Shown: positions 1 to 9,022, numbered from the stretch's first letter. The stretch is 64,000 nucleotides of DNA from Kribbibacterium absianum (GCF_030067705.1 NZ_JASJEX010000001.1:310001-374000), one strand, 5' to 3'. Made by a program: numbers and translations. The notes: a model not told the origin generated them from the letters alone.

Positions 1-386
1 GGGATGCGCGGCTCGAACTCGTTGCGGAAGCGGATCGACACGTTCGAGAGGAGCCACACGCGGTAGCCCGCGTCCACCAGGCGGAAGCCGAGGTCGTTGG
101 TCTGCGTCAGGATCCGCTGTTGCGCCGGGAACGTCGCGAAGGCCTGGTCACAGGCGTCCCACAGGCGCTCCGGCAGGGAGGCGTGCGCCACCGTCAGCAT
201 CGTGTCGCAGCTGATGACGCCCGCGTCCAAGAGCGGCCAGGTGCTGCTGCAGAAGAGCGCGTCGCAGACGAGCCGCGCGTCGGGCTCGTTGCCGGTGTAG
301 GTGAGCGCGTACTGCATCGGCTCCCAGGCGAGCAGCACACCGCCCATGTCGAAGACCACGTTCTGAATCGGGCGGCTCTCGGGCAT
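1..386 (-). CDS. HAD-superfamily phosphatase, C-terminus cut off by window edge
   Basis: The first 128 residues of a HAD-family hydrolase read on the minus strand. The N-terminus has the HAD nucleophile motif in the form VVFDMGGVLL (residues 10-19), where the second Asp of DxD is replaced by Gly, as in many haloacid dehalogenase/epoxide hydrolase-like members. A motif II-like LLSNVS follows after an alpha-helical cap. The start ATG at 386 is preceded by GAGAGGAG at suitable spacing. The gene is divergent from the redox pair at 569. The substrate cannot be predicted, and the remaining motifs lie outside the window. Confidence 0.8.
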   Translation of the reverse strand, partial: MPESRPIQNVVFDMGGVLLAWEPMQYALTYTGNEPDARLVCDALFCSSTWPLLDAGVISCDTMLTVAHASLPERLWDACDQAFATFPAQQRILTQTNDLGFRLVDAGYRVWLLSNVSIRFRNEFEPRI

Positions 387-488
387 CCGGGCTCCTCTCG
401 CCAGTGATGGGACGATCTTGTCTCTTTGAACTGTCTCACCGCACCAGTGTCCCACTTTTGGTTTCCGGACGGGAAAGGCGGGGCGCCG

Positions 489-516
489 TTCACGGATGGA
501 CATTTCTGAATATGAA
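489..516 (+). promoter_or_regulatory. Possible promoter of the FAD/Fe-S redox pair
   Basis: TTCACG (489-494) and TATGAA (511-516) are separated by 16 bp, 53 bp upstream of the chosen ATG at 569. The segment is clearly more AT-rich than its surroundings. Each hexamer matches the sigma-70 consensus only in part, so this is a tentative call. Confidence 0.35.
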
Positions 517-568
517 CTCAAAGGACTACCATTACGCAACCCGGAAGCCCCAAAGAGAGAGGAGCGCC

Positions 569-2137
569 ATGGACCCACAGTACGACGTGGTGGTCGTCGG
601 CGCAGGCAACGGAGGCCTCATGTGCGCGGCGCAGTGCGCCAAAAACGGCCTCAAGACGCTGGTGCTCGAGAAGCACAACCTGCCGGGCGGGTGCGCCACG
701 ACGTTCGTCCGCGGCCGCTACGAGTTCGAGGCGTCGCTGCACGAGCTCTGCTCCGTGGGCACCGCCGAGAAGCCCGACGAGGTCTACCGGCTCTTTGAGA
801 AGGTCGGCGCCGACCCGGACTGGCGCTACGAGCACACGATGTTCCGCGCCGTCTGCACCGCGCCGGACGGCTACGACGTGACGCTCTCCGGCACCGGCGA
901 CGACCCGTGGGACACGTTCGCCCAGTGCGTCGAGGACGCCGTCCCCGGCTCCAAGGAGGGCGTGCTCGCGATCCGCGACCTCGTCGAGCATGACAAGGAC
1001 GCGGTGGCCTACATCACCAAGATGAAGGGCAAGCTCAACCCCCTCCGCATGATCACGCAGTACGCGGACTTCATGCGCATGGCCGCTTACTCGGCCGAGG
1101 ACGTGATGGTGGCCCTCGGGCTACCGGCCAAGGCCCGGAACATCCTCTGCACCTACTGGGGCTACCTCGGCGTCCCCACCGACGAGCTCAAGGCCTTCCA
1201 CTACTTCAACATGGTGGACGGCTACGTCACGGACGGCGCCGCGTTCCCGCGCCTCAAGAGCCACGGTCTGTCCGAAGGCCTCGCGAAGGTCATCCTCGAC
1301 AACGGCGGCGACATCTTCTACAACACCGAGGTCGACGGCTTTGTCTATGACGGCAACGGGGCCGTCTGCGGGGTCACCGCGGGCGGGAAGGAGTACCGGG
1401 CCCGTCGCATCGTCTCGAACATCCTGGCCAACAACGTGTGGAACCTCTCGCCGGCCAAGAACGTGCCCGACAAGGCCCGCCAGCTGGCCAACGCGCGCTC
1501 CTTTGGCATCAGCGTCTTCACCATCTACCTGGGCCTCGACATCTCTAAGGACGAACTGGGCCTCGGCAACTACACGACGTTCATCCAGAAGAGCCCCCGC
1601 GCCCGCGACCAGTACGACCTGCGCTCCAACAAGGGCTTCTATATCGTCAACTGCCTGAACGAGATCTTCGACGAGGCCACGCCCGAGGGCACGTGCCAGC
1701 TGTTCTTCACGGCGCAGCTGGATGGCTCGGACATCCCCGACGACCTCACGCCCGAGGAGTACAAGGACTGGAAGAACAAGCTGGCCCAGAGCTACATCGC
1801 CGACGCCGAGAAGGTCCTCGGCGTGGACATCTCCTCACACGTCGAGGAGGTCGTGGTCGCGACGCCGGTCACGTTCGCCCGCTACCTCGGCACTCCGACG
1901 GGCACCATCTACGCCTATCGCACCGCCGGGTGGGACTCGGTCATGGCTCGCATGAGCGCGCAGTTCACGGACAACACGGTGCAGTCCCTCTCGTTCGTGG
2001 GCGGCCAGACCGCGCGCGGCGACGGCTACAGCTGCGCCTTCATCTCCGGCGACACCACTGCCGAGCGCATCACCAACCAACTGCGAGCGGAGGACGCCGC
2101 CGCGGAGGCGGTCGCGTCCGGAAAGGCGGGTGAGTAA
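569..2137 (+). CDS. FAD-dependent oxidoreductase, phytoene desaturase/carotenoid isomerase-like
   Basis: A 522-residue flavoprotein. The Rossmann motif VVVVGAGNGG (residues 7-16) is followed by the ribose-binding acid in LVLEKHNLPGG (E34), and the C-terminus carries GQTARGDGYS, typical of the CrtI/retinol-saturase-like amine oxidase fold (COG1233). This group catalyses desaturation or isomerisation of hydrophobic substrates, but the substrate here is unknown. The reading frame is open for 55 codons further upstream. ATG 569 was chosen because the Rossmann fold begins at once and GAGAGAGGAG precedes it. Only 2 nt separate it from the next gene, an NAD(P)H/FAD/2Fe-2S reductase that could supply its electrons. 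No carotenoid genes are nearby, so a carotenoid role is not supported. Confidence 0.8.
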   Translation: MDPQYDVVVVGAGNGGLMCAAQCAKNGLKTLVLEKHNLPGGCATTFVRGRYEFEASLHELCSVGTAEKPDEVYRLFEKVGADPDWRYEHTMFRAVCTAPDGYDVTLSGTGDDPWDTFAQCVEDAVPGSKEGVLAIRDLVEHDKDAVAYITKMKGKLNPLRMITQYADFMRMAAYSAEDVMVALGLPAKARNILCTYWGYLGVPTDELKAFHYFNMVDGYVTDGAAFPRLKSHGLSEGLAKVILDNGGDIFYNTEVDGFVYDGNGAVCGVTAGGKEYRARRIVSNILANNVWNLSPAKNVPDKARQLANARSFGISVFTIYLGLDISKDELGLGNYTTFIQKSPRARDQYDLRSNKGFYIVNCLNEIFDEATPEGTCQLFFTAQLDGSDIPDDLTPEEYKDWKNKLAQSYIADAEKVLGVDISSHVEEVVVATPVTFARYLGTPTGTIYAYRTAGWDSVMARMSAQFTDNTVQSLSFVGGQTARGDGYSCAFISGDTTAERITNQLRAEDAAAEAVASGKAGE

Positions 2138-2139
2138 GG

Positions 2140-3348
2140 ATGGCCAAGCCCAACATCCGCTCCCTGGACGCGATGGCGTTCACCTCGATGGCCGGCGAGC
2201 GCGAGCGTCATATCGAGGAGGCCTCCACGGCCATCCCGCCCAAACCGTCCAGCTACAAGGCCAACCGCATGGCCGCCGCGCTGCACCCGTCCGTGCAGCA
2301 CGTCAAGATCGCGCAGGTGATCGACCGTGGCCCTCGGTTCAGGAGCTTCGTCCTCGAGGCCGATGAGGACCGTGGCACCGAGGGCCTTGCCTGGTTCGAC
2401 GCCGGCCAGTACCTCTCCGTCGAGGTGCCGCTGCCCGAGGGCGCCGTCACGCGCCCGTTCTCGATCTGCTCGAGCCCCCTTGACGCCAAGAACGGCCAGT
2501 ACCAACTGACGCTCGAGCGCGTGCCGGGCGGCCGCGTGAGCGACTTCGTGTGGGACACCTGGGCAGAGGGCACGAAGCTGGACGTCTCGATGCCCTGTGG
2601 CGAGTTCACCTACGAGCCGATCCGCGACGCCAAGCAGGTCGTGGCGCTCGTGGGCGGCAGCTCCATCACGCCCATCTACTCGCTGGCCAAGGCCGTGGCC
2701 GAGGGCACCGAGCACATCGAGTCGCTCACCATCCTCTATGGCACGAACACCTGGGACGAGGCCGTCCTCGAGGCGGAGCTTCAGGAGCTGGCCGACAGCT
2801 GCGACGCGGTCACGCTGGTCAACGTGCTGGCCGACGAGGAGCGCGACGGCTGCGAGCACGGCTTCATCACGCTCGACCTCGTGAGGAAGCACGCGCCCGA
2901 GGGCGACGTGAGCTACTTCATCTGCGGGCCCCAGGCGATGCGGCTTGCCATCGACGCCTGGATCGACGACCTTGGCGTGCGTCGCAAGTTCATCCGTCGC
3001 GAGGTGTTCGGCGAGTACCGCGACCCCGAGAAGGATCCCGGCTACCCCGCGCCCGCGGCCACGGAGTTCAAGCTGACGGTGCGGGTCTGTGGCGAGGAGC
3101 ACGAGCTCACTTGCAATGCCCACGACACGCTGCTGAACTGGATGGAGAGGCAGGGCATCCACGCGCCCGCGCGTTGCCGCTCCGGCGAGTGCGGCTGGTG
3201 CCACTCGAGGCTCGTCTCCGGCGACGTGTACGTGCCAGAGCGCACGGACGGCCGCCGTGAGGCCGACAAGAAGTACGGCTACGTGCACCCGTGCGCGACG
3301 TTCCCGCTCTCGGACGTCGTGCTCGAGGTCCCGCCCTTCGCGAACTAG
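2140..3348 (+). CDS. FAD/NAD(P)-binding reductase with C-terminal 2Fe-2S ferredoxin domain
   Basis: A 402-residue electron-transfer protein. In order: an extension of about 45 residues; an FAD-binding domain with RPFSICSSP (the RxYS-type flavin motif); an NAD(P)-binding domain with LVGGSSITP and YFICGPQAM; and a plant-type ferredoxin domain with CRSGECGWC plus a downstream Cys in HPCATFP (CX4CX2C...C). The layout resembles phenol hydroxylase or oxygenase reductases and corrinoid-activation reductases. It is translationally coupled to the preceding FAD oxidoreductase (stop TAA, 2 nt, ATG), so the two probably act as one system passing electrons from NAD(P)H through FAD and the 2Fe-2S centre. 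The organism looks anaerobic, so a reductase role is more likely than an oxygenase role; that is inference. Confidence 0.8.
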   Translation: MAKPNIRSLDAMAFTSMAGERERHIEEASTAIPPKPSSYKANRMAAALHPSVQHVKIAQVIDRGPRFRSFVLEADEDRGTEGLAWFDAGQYLSVEVPLPEGAVTRPFSICSSPLDAKNGQYQLTLERVPGGRVSDFVWDTWAEGTKLDVSMPCGEFTYEPIRDAKQVVALVGGSSITPIYSLAKAVAEGTEHIESLTILYGTNTWDEAVLEAELQELADSCDAVTLVNVLADEERDGCEHGFITLDLVRKHAPEGDVSYFICGPQAMRLAIDAWIDDLGVRRKFIRREVFGEYRDPEKDPGYPAPAATEFKLTVRVCGEEHELTCNAHDTLLNWMERQGIHAPARCRSGECGWCHSRLVSGDVYVPERTDGRREADKKYGYVHPCATFPLSDVVLEVPPFAN

Positions 3349-3355
3349 GCCCCAG

Positions 3356-3397
3356 GCGCGCTGGGACATGGCCCGCCCGGGTTCTGTCCCAGCGCGC
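3356..3397. repeat. Hairpin repeat with GGGACA/TGTCCC core after the redox pair
   Basis: A perfect 13-bp inverted repeat (3356-3368 against 3385-3397) encloses a 16-nt loop, with the GGGACA...TGTCCC bases next to the loop. It starts 7 nt after the stop codon and may act as a transcription terminator, although no T-run follows. The same GGGAC/GTCCC core recurs at 6299, 25222 and 37066 in this window, so it looks like one member of an intergenic repeat family. Confidence 0.7.
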
Positions 3398-3463
3398 GCC
3401 TCCTCTGCGGGGTGGTGCTAGGCTGAGCGCTGAATCCCTGCGTATCACCGAGAGGACCTCACC

Positions 3464-4816
3464 ATGCCGCACCTTCCCGAGACCTCCGTCACCCCCGAGC
3501 AGGAGGCCGCCTGGGCCGAGCGCTTCGGGCGCGACCGTGCCAACCTCGTCGCGAAGAACGCCGTCAGCTCGGTCGGCATCCGAGCGGCCGCGCGCGTGCC
3601 GGAGGGCGTCGCCGAGAGCGCCCTCGGCTTCGACGTCGAGGTGCCACAGGGCGACCGCACCGACCAGCAGCGCTCGGGCCGGTGCTGGATGTTCGCGAGC
3701 CTCAACACCCTCCGCCAGCACGTCATCGCTCGCCTCAACCTCAAGACCTTCGAGCTCTCCCAGGCCTACCCGCTCTTCTATGACAAGCTCGAGAAGTCCA
3801 ACTGGTTCCTGCTCAACGTCATCGACACCGTGGGGGAGCCTCTGGACGGGCGTCTCGTCCAGTACCTCCTCCAGGACCCGGTGGGGGACGGCGGCCAGTG
3901 GGACATGTTCCGCTCGCTGATCGAGAAGTACGGCGTCGTGCCCAAGGAGGCCATGCCCGAGACTGCTTGCTCCCGCAACACGCGCGAGATGGACAAGTAC
4001 CTGACCCGCTACCTGCGTGGATGTGCCTGCCGTTTGCGTGGGCGCGCCGCCGAGGGCGCGACCCGCGAGGAGCTCCTGCAGATCCGTACAACGATGCTGG
4101 CCGATGTCCGCTCGCTGCTGGCGACCTGCCTCGGCGAGCCGCCCCGGACCTTTGAGGTGCGCCTGCGTGACAAGGACGACAACCTCGTCTGCCACGGCTC
4201 CTTCACGCCGCACGACTTCTTCGCAGACGTCGTGCAGGTGGACGTCAAGCGGCTCATCTCCTGCGTCTCCGCCAACACGGCCGACAAGCCCTTCAACCGG
4301 TCGCTCACGGTCTCCCGCCTCGGCAACGTCGCCGAGGACGGCCAGGTGCGTTACCTCAACCTGCCGATCGAGCGCCTCAAGGAGCTGGCGCTCGCGCAGC
4401 TCACCGACGGGCGCCCGGTGTGGTTCGGCTGCGACGTGGACCAGTCCTACGTGCGCGACGAGGGCCTCATGGCCACCGAGTGCCTCGCCATCGACCAGCT
4501 CTTCGGCTTCGCCGTGGAGGGCTGCCTCGACCGGGCCGAGCGTCTCGACTACGGCGAGTCGGCGATGACCCACGCGATGGTGCTCGAGGGCGCCCGCTTG
4601 GACGAGGACGGAAAGCCGGTGCTCTGGAAGGTCGAGAACTCCTGGGGCAAGGACCACGGCCGCGACGGCTTCGACACCATCACGGACGACTGGTTCGACC
4701 AGTACGTGTACCAGGTGGTCGTGGACGAGGCGTACCTGACGCCGGAGGAGCTCGCCGCGTACCGTTCCGACCCGATCGAGCTCGCTCCTTGGGACCCGCT
4801 CGGCAGCCTGGCCTAA
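3464..4816 (+). CDS. pepC: Aminopeptidase C (bleomycin hydrolase family, peptidase C1B)
   Basis: A 450-residue cytosolic cysteine aminopeptidase that trims N-terminal residues from peptides. The papain-type triad is intact: Cys74 in SGRCWMFAS, His370 in SAMTHAMVLEG and Asn392 in WKVENSWG. The length equals the family norm. The start ATG is preceded by GAGAGGA. It stands alone between the redox pair and cca with its own intergenic space. Its likely role is use of imported peptides, consistent with the peptide-type ABC importers elsewhere in the window. Confidence 0.95.
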   Translation: MPHLPETSVTPEQEAAWAERFGRDRANLVAKNAVSSVGIRAAARVPEGVAESALGFDVEVPQGDRTDQQRSGRCWMFASLNTLRQHVIARLNLKTFELSQAYPLFYDKLEKSNWFLLNVIDTVGEPLDGRLVQYLLQDPVGDGGQWDMFRSLIEKYGVVPKEAMPETACSRNTREMDKYLTRYLRGCACRLRGRAAEGATREELLQIRTTMLADVRSLLATCLGEPPRTFEVRLRDKDDNLVCHGSFTPHDFFADVVQVDVKRLISCVSANTADKPFNRSLTVSRLGNVAEDGQVRYLNLPIERLKELALAQLTDGRPVWFGCDVDQSYVRDEGLMATECLAIDQLFGFAVEGCLDRAERLDYGESAMTHAMVLEGARLDEDGKPVLWKVENSWGKDHGRDGFDTITDDWFDQYVYQVVVDEAYLTPEELAAYRSDPIELAPWDPLGSLA

Positions 4817-4851
4817 GCCCGCGAGAGACCACCCGCCCGAGAAGGACCCTC

Positions 4852-6252
4852 ATGCCCGCTGCCGACCCGTCAGCCCCGCAGTTCCCGAGCCAGGCCCCGC
4901 TCGCTGCCGCCCGCGTCCTCCAAGCCTTGGAGACGCGGGGCTGGGAGGCGTGGCTCGTCGGAGGCTGGGTGCGCGACCGGCTGCTTGGAGAGGACCCTCA
5001 CGACGTGGACGTCACGACGGACGCGCCGTGGCCCGAGGCCAAGGCGGCGCTCGAGGCCGCAGGGATTCGGGTCGTCGAGACGGGCACCAAGCATGGGACG
5101 GTGACCGCCGTCGTGGGCCGCGTGCCCGTCGAGGTCACCACCTATCGGGTGGACGGCGCCTATTCCGACGGGCGCCACCCGGACTCCGTGACGTTCGTGC
5201 GCTCGGTCGAGGAGGACCTGGCCCGGCGCGACCTCACCTTCAACGCGATGGCCTGGCACCCGGAGCGTGGCCTGCTCGACCCGTTCGGGGGCGCGAGGGA
5301 CCTCACGGCAGGTGTGGTGCGCGCGGTGGGCGATCCCGACACGCGCTTCTCGGAGGACGCGCTCCGCGTGCTGCGGGCGGTGCGGTTCGCGGCTCGTCTC
5401 GGCTTCGGCATCGAGCCGGCGACCCAGGCCGCGCTGGATCGCCGGGCGCCCGGGCTCGCACGGGTGAGCTCCGAGCGCATCGGCGCCGAGCTGCGCGGCA
5501 TCCTGCGGTCCGGCCGTTCGGGGTGGGTGCTCCGCGAGCAGCGGGCCGCGCTCTTCTCGGCGGTGCCGGAGCTCGCGCCGATGGACGGCTTCCCCCAGGC
5601 CACGCCCTACCACTGTTACGACGTGCTCCATCACGTGGCGCGCGTGTGCGACTACGTGCAGGTATTCTCGGGAGGGGTCGTGCCAGAGCCGCTCGCGTGG
5701 GCAGCCCTCTTCCACGATGTGGGCAAGCCCGACACCTTGAGCATCGGCGAGGACGGCGTCGCGCACTTCTACGGACACCCGTCGCGTGGGCGTCAGGTCA
5801 CGGAGCGGGTGCTGCGGCGCCTTGCGGTGCCAACGTCCGTCGCGGTGCCGGCGCTCGCCCTCGTGCGCCTTCACGACCGCCCCACGGTGCCGGAGCGGAC
5901 GTCCGTGCTCAAGCTCCTCCGCAGCCTCGACCAGATGGCGCCGGGCCAGGCCGCAGGCCTGTTCTTTCAGCTCATGGCCCTCCGACGCGCCGACGCGGCG
6001 GCCAAGGCGCCGGCGTACCGCGATTACGCCGTGGAGCTGGATCGGGTGGAGGCCGAGGGCCGCTCGCTTGTGGCCGAGCGGGCGCCGCTCCGTGCACGGG
6101 ACCTCGCGGTGAGCGGCCGCGACGTGATGGAGGTGCTTGACCTGCCGCCCGGCCCTGGTGTCGGGGCGCAGCTCGAGCGCCTGCTCGACGCCGTCAACCG
6201 TGGGGAGGTGCCCAACGAGCGCGGCGCGCTCCTGAGGCTTCTGGAATCCTAA
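4852..6252 (+). CDS. cca: CCA tRNA nucleotidyltransferase with HD domain
   Basis: A 466-residue class II CCA-adding enzyme that builds or repairs the 3' CCA of tRNAs. The nucleotidyltransferase head has WLVGGWVRDRLLG followed by HDVDVTTDA (metal-binding DxD), then RRDLTFNAMA and the RxxxFAARLGF-type neck. An HD phosphohydrolase domain (ALFHDVGKPDT) lies around residues 285-300, as in many actinobacterial and Gram-positive Cca proteins. The frame is open upstream into pepC; ATG 4852 was chosen because it follows GAGAAGGA and fits the family N-terminus. It is 35 nt downstream of pepC. Confidence 0.93.
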   Translation: MPAADPSAPQFPSQAPLAAARVLQALETRGWEAWLVGGWVRDRLLGEDPHDVDVTTDAPWPEAKAALEAAGIRVVETGTKHGTVTAVVGRVPVEVTTYRVDGAYSDGRHPDSVTFVRSVEEDLARRDLTFNAMAWHPERGLLDPFGGARDLTAGVVRAVGDPDTRFSEDALRVLRAVRFAARLGFGIEPATQAALDRRAPGLARVSSERIGAELRGILRSGRSGWVLREQRAALFSAVPELAPMDGFPQATPYHCYDVLHHVARVCDYVQVFSGGVVPEPLAWAALFHDVGKPDTLSIGEDGVAHFYGHPSRGRQVTERVLRRLAVPTSVAVPALALVRLHDRPTVPERTSVLKLLRSLDQMAPGQAAGLFFQLMALRRADAAAKAPAYRDYAVELDRVEAEGRSLVAERAPLRARDLAVSGRDVMEVLDLPPGPGVGAQLERLLDAVNRGEVPNERGALLRLLES

Positions 6253-6298
6253 AGCGGCGGCCGCGTGGCCGAAAGGTTGCCTTTGTTGCCCAAGCGTC

Positions 6299-6311
6299 CG
6301 GGACAGTCCCG
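6299..6311. repeat. GGGAC-a-GTCCC palindrome
   Basis: A 13-bp palindrome (CGGGACAGTCCCG) lies in the 245-bp space between cca and the following gene. Short flanking arms (CCAA before, TTGG after) could extend it through an internal loop. This is the same architecture as the copy at 25222-25250. The rest of the gap shows only a 6-bp GC hairpin at 6328-6343 and an AT-richer patch at about 6400-6420 that could hold a promoter. Confidence 0.6.
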
Positions 6312-6497
6312 CAATTGGCGGCGCGGACTGCCGTGAGCGGCAGCCGAGGCGCACGGTGCTGCCGTCTGCGGCGCAAATCCAGCACTTCACCGAAATGCTC
6401 GTTAAGAGTATAACTAGGTGCAAGCGGCATCCACGTCATTTGTCCCGAGTGGCCACCCCTCGTCATCGGCCCTTGGGACCTGCAGGAGAGTTGGCCT

Positions 6498-7844
6498 ATG
6501 GACCTTCGCTACACCCTCGAGGAAGAGATGCGCTTGGAGCGCAATCGGGAGCGCGCCGTGTCGCTCGTGAGCGGCGTTGGCGCGACCGAGCCGCGCGGCC
6601 TCTGCCTCACGCTCGGGCGCGTGGTGGTGGATCCGGTCTCTGGCGACGTGGTGCCCTACGAGGGCTCGCTCGGGCTCGAGTCCCTGTTTCGGCGGTGGCT
6701 CGAGCTCTTCCCCGACGATGGGCTCACTATGGTGGACGGGCGCCTCGTGGGTGCTCGCTGCGAGCTGGCCTGCCGCGAGGGCGCGACGGTGCGCCTAAGC
6801 TCCACGCTCGGTCCTGGCGGGCAGCTCGAGGTCAGCGCAGGCCCTTCGGAGAGCGTGCTCGACCTCCTCTTCGCCGTCGAGACCTTTGACGAGCGGTTCC
6901 GCCGCACCTGCGACGCAATCGGCGTCGAGTGGCAGATGGTGGCCCTTGGCCTCGACCCGGTGCCCACGAGCCCGCGCGACGTGCGCCTCGTGCCGGAGGG
7001 GCGGTTCCAGCTGTGGGACGAGTACCTCTCGCGCACGGGCCGGTACGCGCAGGACATGATGCGGCTCTCGGCCTCCACGCACGTGTCATTGGGCTACGAC
7101 GAGGACGAGCCCCTTGCCGACCAGTTCCGTCTGGCCGTCGCGCTCGGGCCGCTCGTCTCCTTCCTGTGCGACAACGTGAGCTCCTGGCGCGGCCTTTCGG
7201 CGGACGACACGCCCCGCATGGCGCGCTCGCGCGTGTGGGAGCACGTGGACCCGCAGCGCTGCGCTGTGGTGCCGGGCACCTTCAAGCCAGGCTTCTCGGC
7301 CGAGACCTACGTGGACTGGGTCGCGAGCGTGCCGGCCGTGATGTTCACGCCGGACGACGGCGAGCCCTTCTCCACCGGAAGCGCCACGGGGCGTGACGTG
7401 ATGGCCCTTCGCGACCTCTCGGAGGGCGAGCTCCTGCGGCTGATGACGGGCGTGTTCCCCACGGTGCGCCTGAGCGGCCAGATGCAGATTCGCGACGCCG
7501 ACTCGATGCCCCCGTGGCTCGCTGCGGCCTTGGCCGCCTTCCTCAAGGGCATCTTCTTTGACGAGGACGCCTTCCACCGGGCCTACGACCTGCTCGTGCG
7601 CGGTCGCACCGACGAGGAGGTCGGCCGTGCCTATGCGGTGCTCCGGAGCGACGGCTGGGGCGCGAGCGTCTACGGGATCCCGGTGTCCACGCTCGTGCAG
7701 CGTCTGGTGCAGCTGGCCGAGAACGGCCTCCAGGACCCGCAGGAGCGCACGGTCTTCCACGCGCTGTCGAGCCTGTGGCAGGCGCACCTCGTGCCGAAGG
7801 ACCTCTACGCGCCGGCCGGGAACCGCGTGGCCGTCTGCGCGTAA
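6498..7844 (+). CDS. Glutamate-cysteine ligase-like protein (GCS2 / plant-type GshA family)
   Basis: A 448-residue protein resembling the plant/actinobacterial gamma-glutamylcysteine synthetase family, which joins Glu and Cys with ATP to start glutathione, ergothioneine or gamma-Glu-Cys synthesis. The signature is YAQDMMRLSASTHVSLGY (family pattern MMxRTxSxQVxLD) and, later, the basic segment RSRVWEHVDPQRC before a Pro-rich stretch. The start ATG follows GCAGGAGAG. No glutathione synthetase gene lies nearby, so gamma-Glu-Cys itself could be the product. Similarity is by motif only. A related carboxylate-amine ligase with another substrate is the main alternative. Confidence 0.7.
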   Translation: MDLRYTLEEEMRLERNRERAVSLVSGVGATEPRGLCLTLGRVVVDPVSGDVVPYEGSLGLESLFRRWLELFPDDGLTMVDGRLVGARCELACREGATVRLSSTLGPGGQLEVSAGPSESVLDLLFAVETFDERFRRTCDAIGVEWQMVALGLDPVPTSPRDVRLVPEGRFQLWDEYLSRTGRYAQDMMRLSASTHVSLGYDEDEPLADQFRLAVALGPLVSFLCDNVSSWRGLSADDTPRMARSRVWEHVDPQRCAVVPGTFKPGFSAETYVDWVASVPAVMFTPDDGEPFSTGSATGRDVMALRDLSEGELLRLMTGVFPTVRLSGQMQIRDADSMPPWLAAALAAFLKGIFFDEDAFHRAYDLLVRGRTDEEVGRAYAVLRSDGWGASVYGIPVSTLVQRLVQLAENGLQDPQERTVFHALSSLWQAHLVPKDLYAPAGNRVAVCA

Positions 7845-7908
7845 CCGCCGGGGTCGGTGCGCGCACGTTCAACGATGGCGCGACCGCAGCCGCCGCGATG
7901 GCGAGCGG

Positions 7909-8886
7909 TCACTCGCTGGGCGGGAACGCGGTGACCTCGGTGCCCGGGTACTTGGGGCCCTCTTGCGTGTCGCGGAAGTAGGGCGACAACGGGTCCACGA
8001 TCAGGCGGTTCGCGGAAGGCAGCACCGCGGCCTCGAAGTGCGTCACCTCGTAGGGAAGGGCGTCGCCGTCGATCTGCATCGGCACCGGCTGCGAGGCCCG
8101 GACCCTCACCTCGCGGCACTGGAAACGCTCGACCTGCGGGCGCCCCAGATTCTCGCCGTGGCGGTCCACGATGCCGGCCGCGAGCGTGCGCAGGAGGCCG
8201 ACGGCGTCCGGCGCCTCGAGCAGGATCACGTCGAGCAGGCCGTCGTCGACGCGACAGTCCGGCACGATCTCGATCTCGCCCTGGATCATGGCGGTGTTCG
8301 CGATGATGCACGCGATCGCGTCGCGCCGCACGTGCTCGCCGTCCATGTCCAGGTCGAACGTCACCACCGGCGGGTTGGGGTTGTCGAAGGCCGCTACCAG
8401 GTACGCGGCCTGGCCCATCGCCTTCTTGTTGGGGACCGCGGCGCGCATCAGGGTGGCGTCGAAGCCGGTCCCGCTCATGAGCGTGAAGCCGTCCACGTGG
8501 GTCTGCCCGTCCGGGTCCTGCCAGCTGACCTGCCCGATGTCGCTCCACATCGTGGCGCCCACGCGGCAGGCGCGGGCAATGGCGGCCGGCTCGGGCGCGT
8601 TCCCGAGGTCCGAGACAAAGAGGTTGGCAGTGCCGGAGGGAAAGACGCAGACGGGCGTCTCGGACCCACGGAGCGCCCAGAGCAGCGACCCCACGGTCCC
8701 GTCGCCGCCAGAGACCACCACGAGGTCCCAGTCGTCCACGTCGGCGACGGCCTCGTCCGGGTCCCACGGGTCCGGGAGCACGCGCAGCTGCACCTCGTCG
8801 CCGGGGTGGGCAAGGGCCCGTATGAACATGAAGACGGCGTCCGAGCCGAACCCCGCCTTCTCGTTGTGGAGCACCAGGGCGCGCAT
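7909..8886 (-). CDS. Diacylglycerol/lipid kinase family protein
   Basis: A 325-residue cytosolic or membrane-associated lipid kinase (DAGK catalytic domain, PF00781). It shows the nucleotide-binding SGGDGTVGS and the following FPSGTANLF motif, then the C-terminal beta-sandwich with IDGDALPYE. The family phosphorylates diacylglycerol or related lipids such as undecaprenol or polyketide lipids; the exact substrate is not evident. ATG 8886 was chosen because LVLHNEKAG (family start) follows directly and GGGAGG precedes it. Longer upstream starts would overlap the divergent rnd promoter region. Confidence 0.85.
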   Translation of the reverse strand: MRALVLHNEKAGFGSDAVFMFIRALAHPGDEVQLRVLPDPWDPDEAVADVDDWDLVVVSGGDGTVGSLLWALRGSETPVCVFPSGTANLFVSDLGNAPEPAAIARACRVGATMWSDIGQVSWQDPDGQTHVDGFTLMSGTGFDATLMRAAVPNKKAMGQAAYLVAAFDNPNPPVVTFDLDMDGEHVRRDAIACIIANTAMIQGEIEIVPDCRVDDGLLDVILLEAPDAVGLLRTLAAGIVDRHGENLGRPQVERFQCREVRVRASQPVPMQIDGDALPYEVTHFEAAVLPSANRLIVDPLSPYFRDTQEGPKYPGTEVTAFPPSE

Positions 8887-8933
8887 GGGCCTCCCAATCG
8901 CCGTGTGGCCGGCCTCGCGCAGGTGGGGCCGGC

Positions 8934-8939
8934 TATAGT
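8934..8939 (+). promoter_or_regulatory. Possible -10 element for rnd
   Basis: TATAGT sits in an otherwise GC-rich divergent spacer, about 85 bp upstream of the rnd start. No convincing -35 hexamer is seen at 16-18 bp, so only the -10 element is proposed. Confidence 0.35.
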
Positions 8940-9022
8940 GGACAAGCTCCGGGCACGCGTCCGGAAGCACCCATGATAACGCCGCCCCCGAGAGGAGCGG
9001 CCGCTGCGAGGAGGGAGCCTCG

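Noticed and set aside
404-568. A longer N-terminus for the FAD oxidoreductase
   Set aside because: The 55 extra residues show no conservation and include promoter-like sequence; the Rossmann motif begins right after ATG 569, which has a good ribosome binding site.
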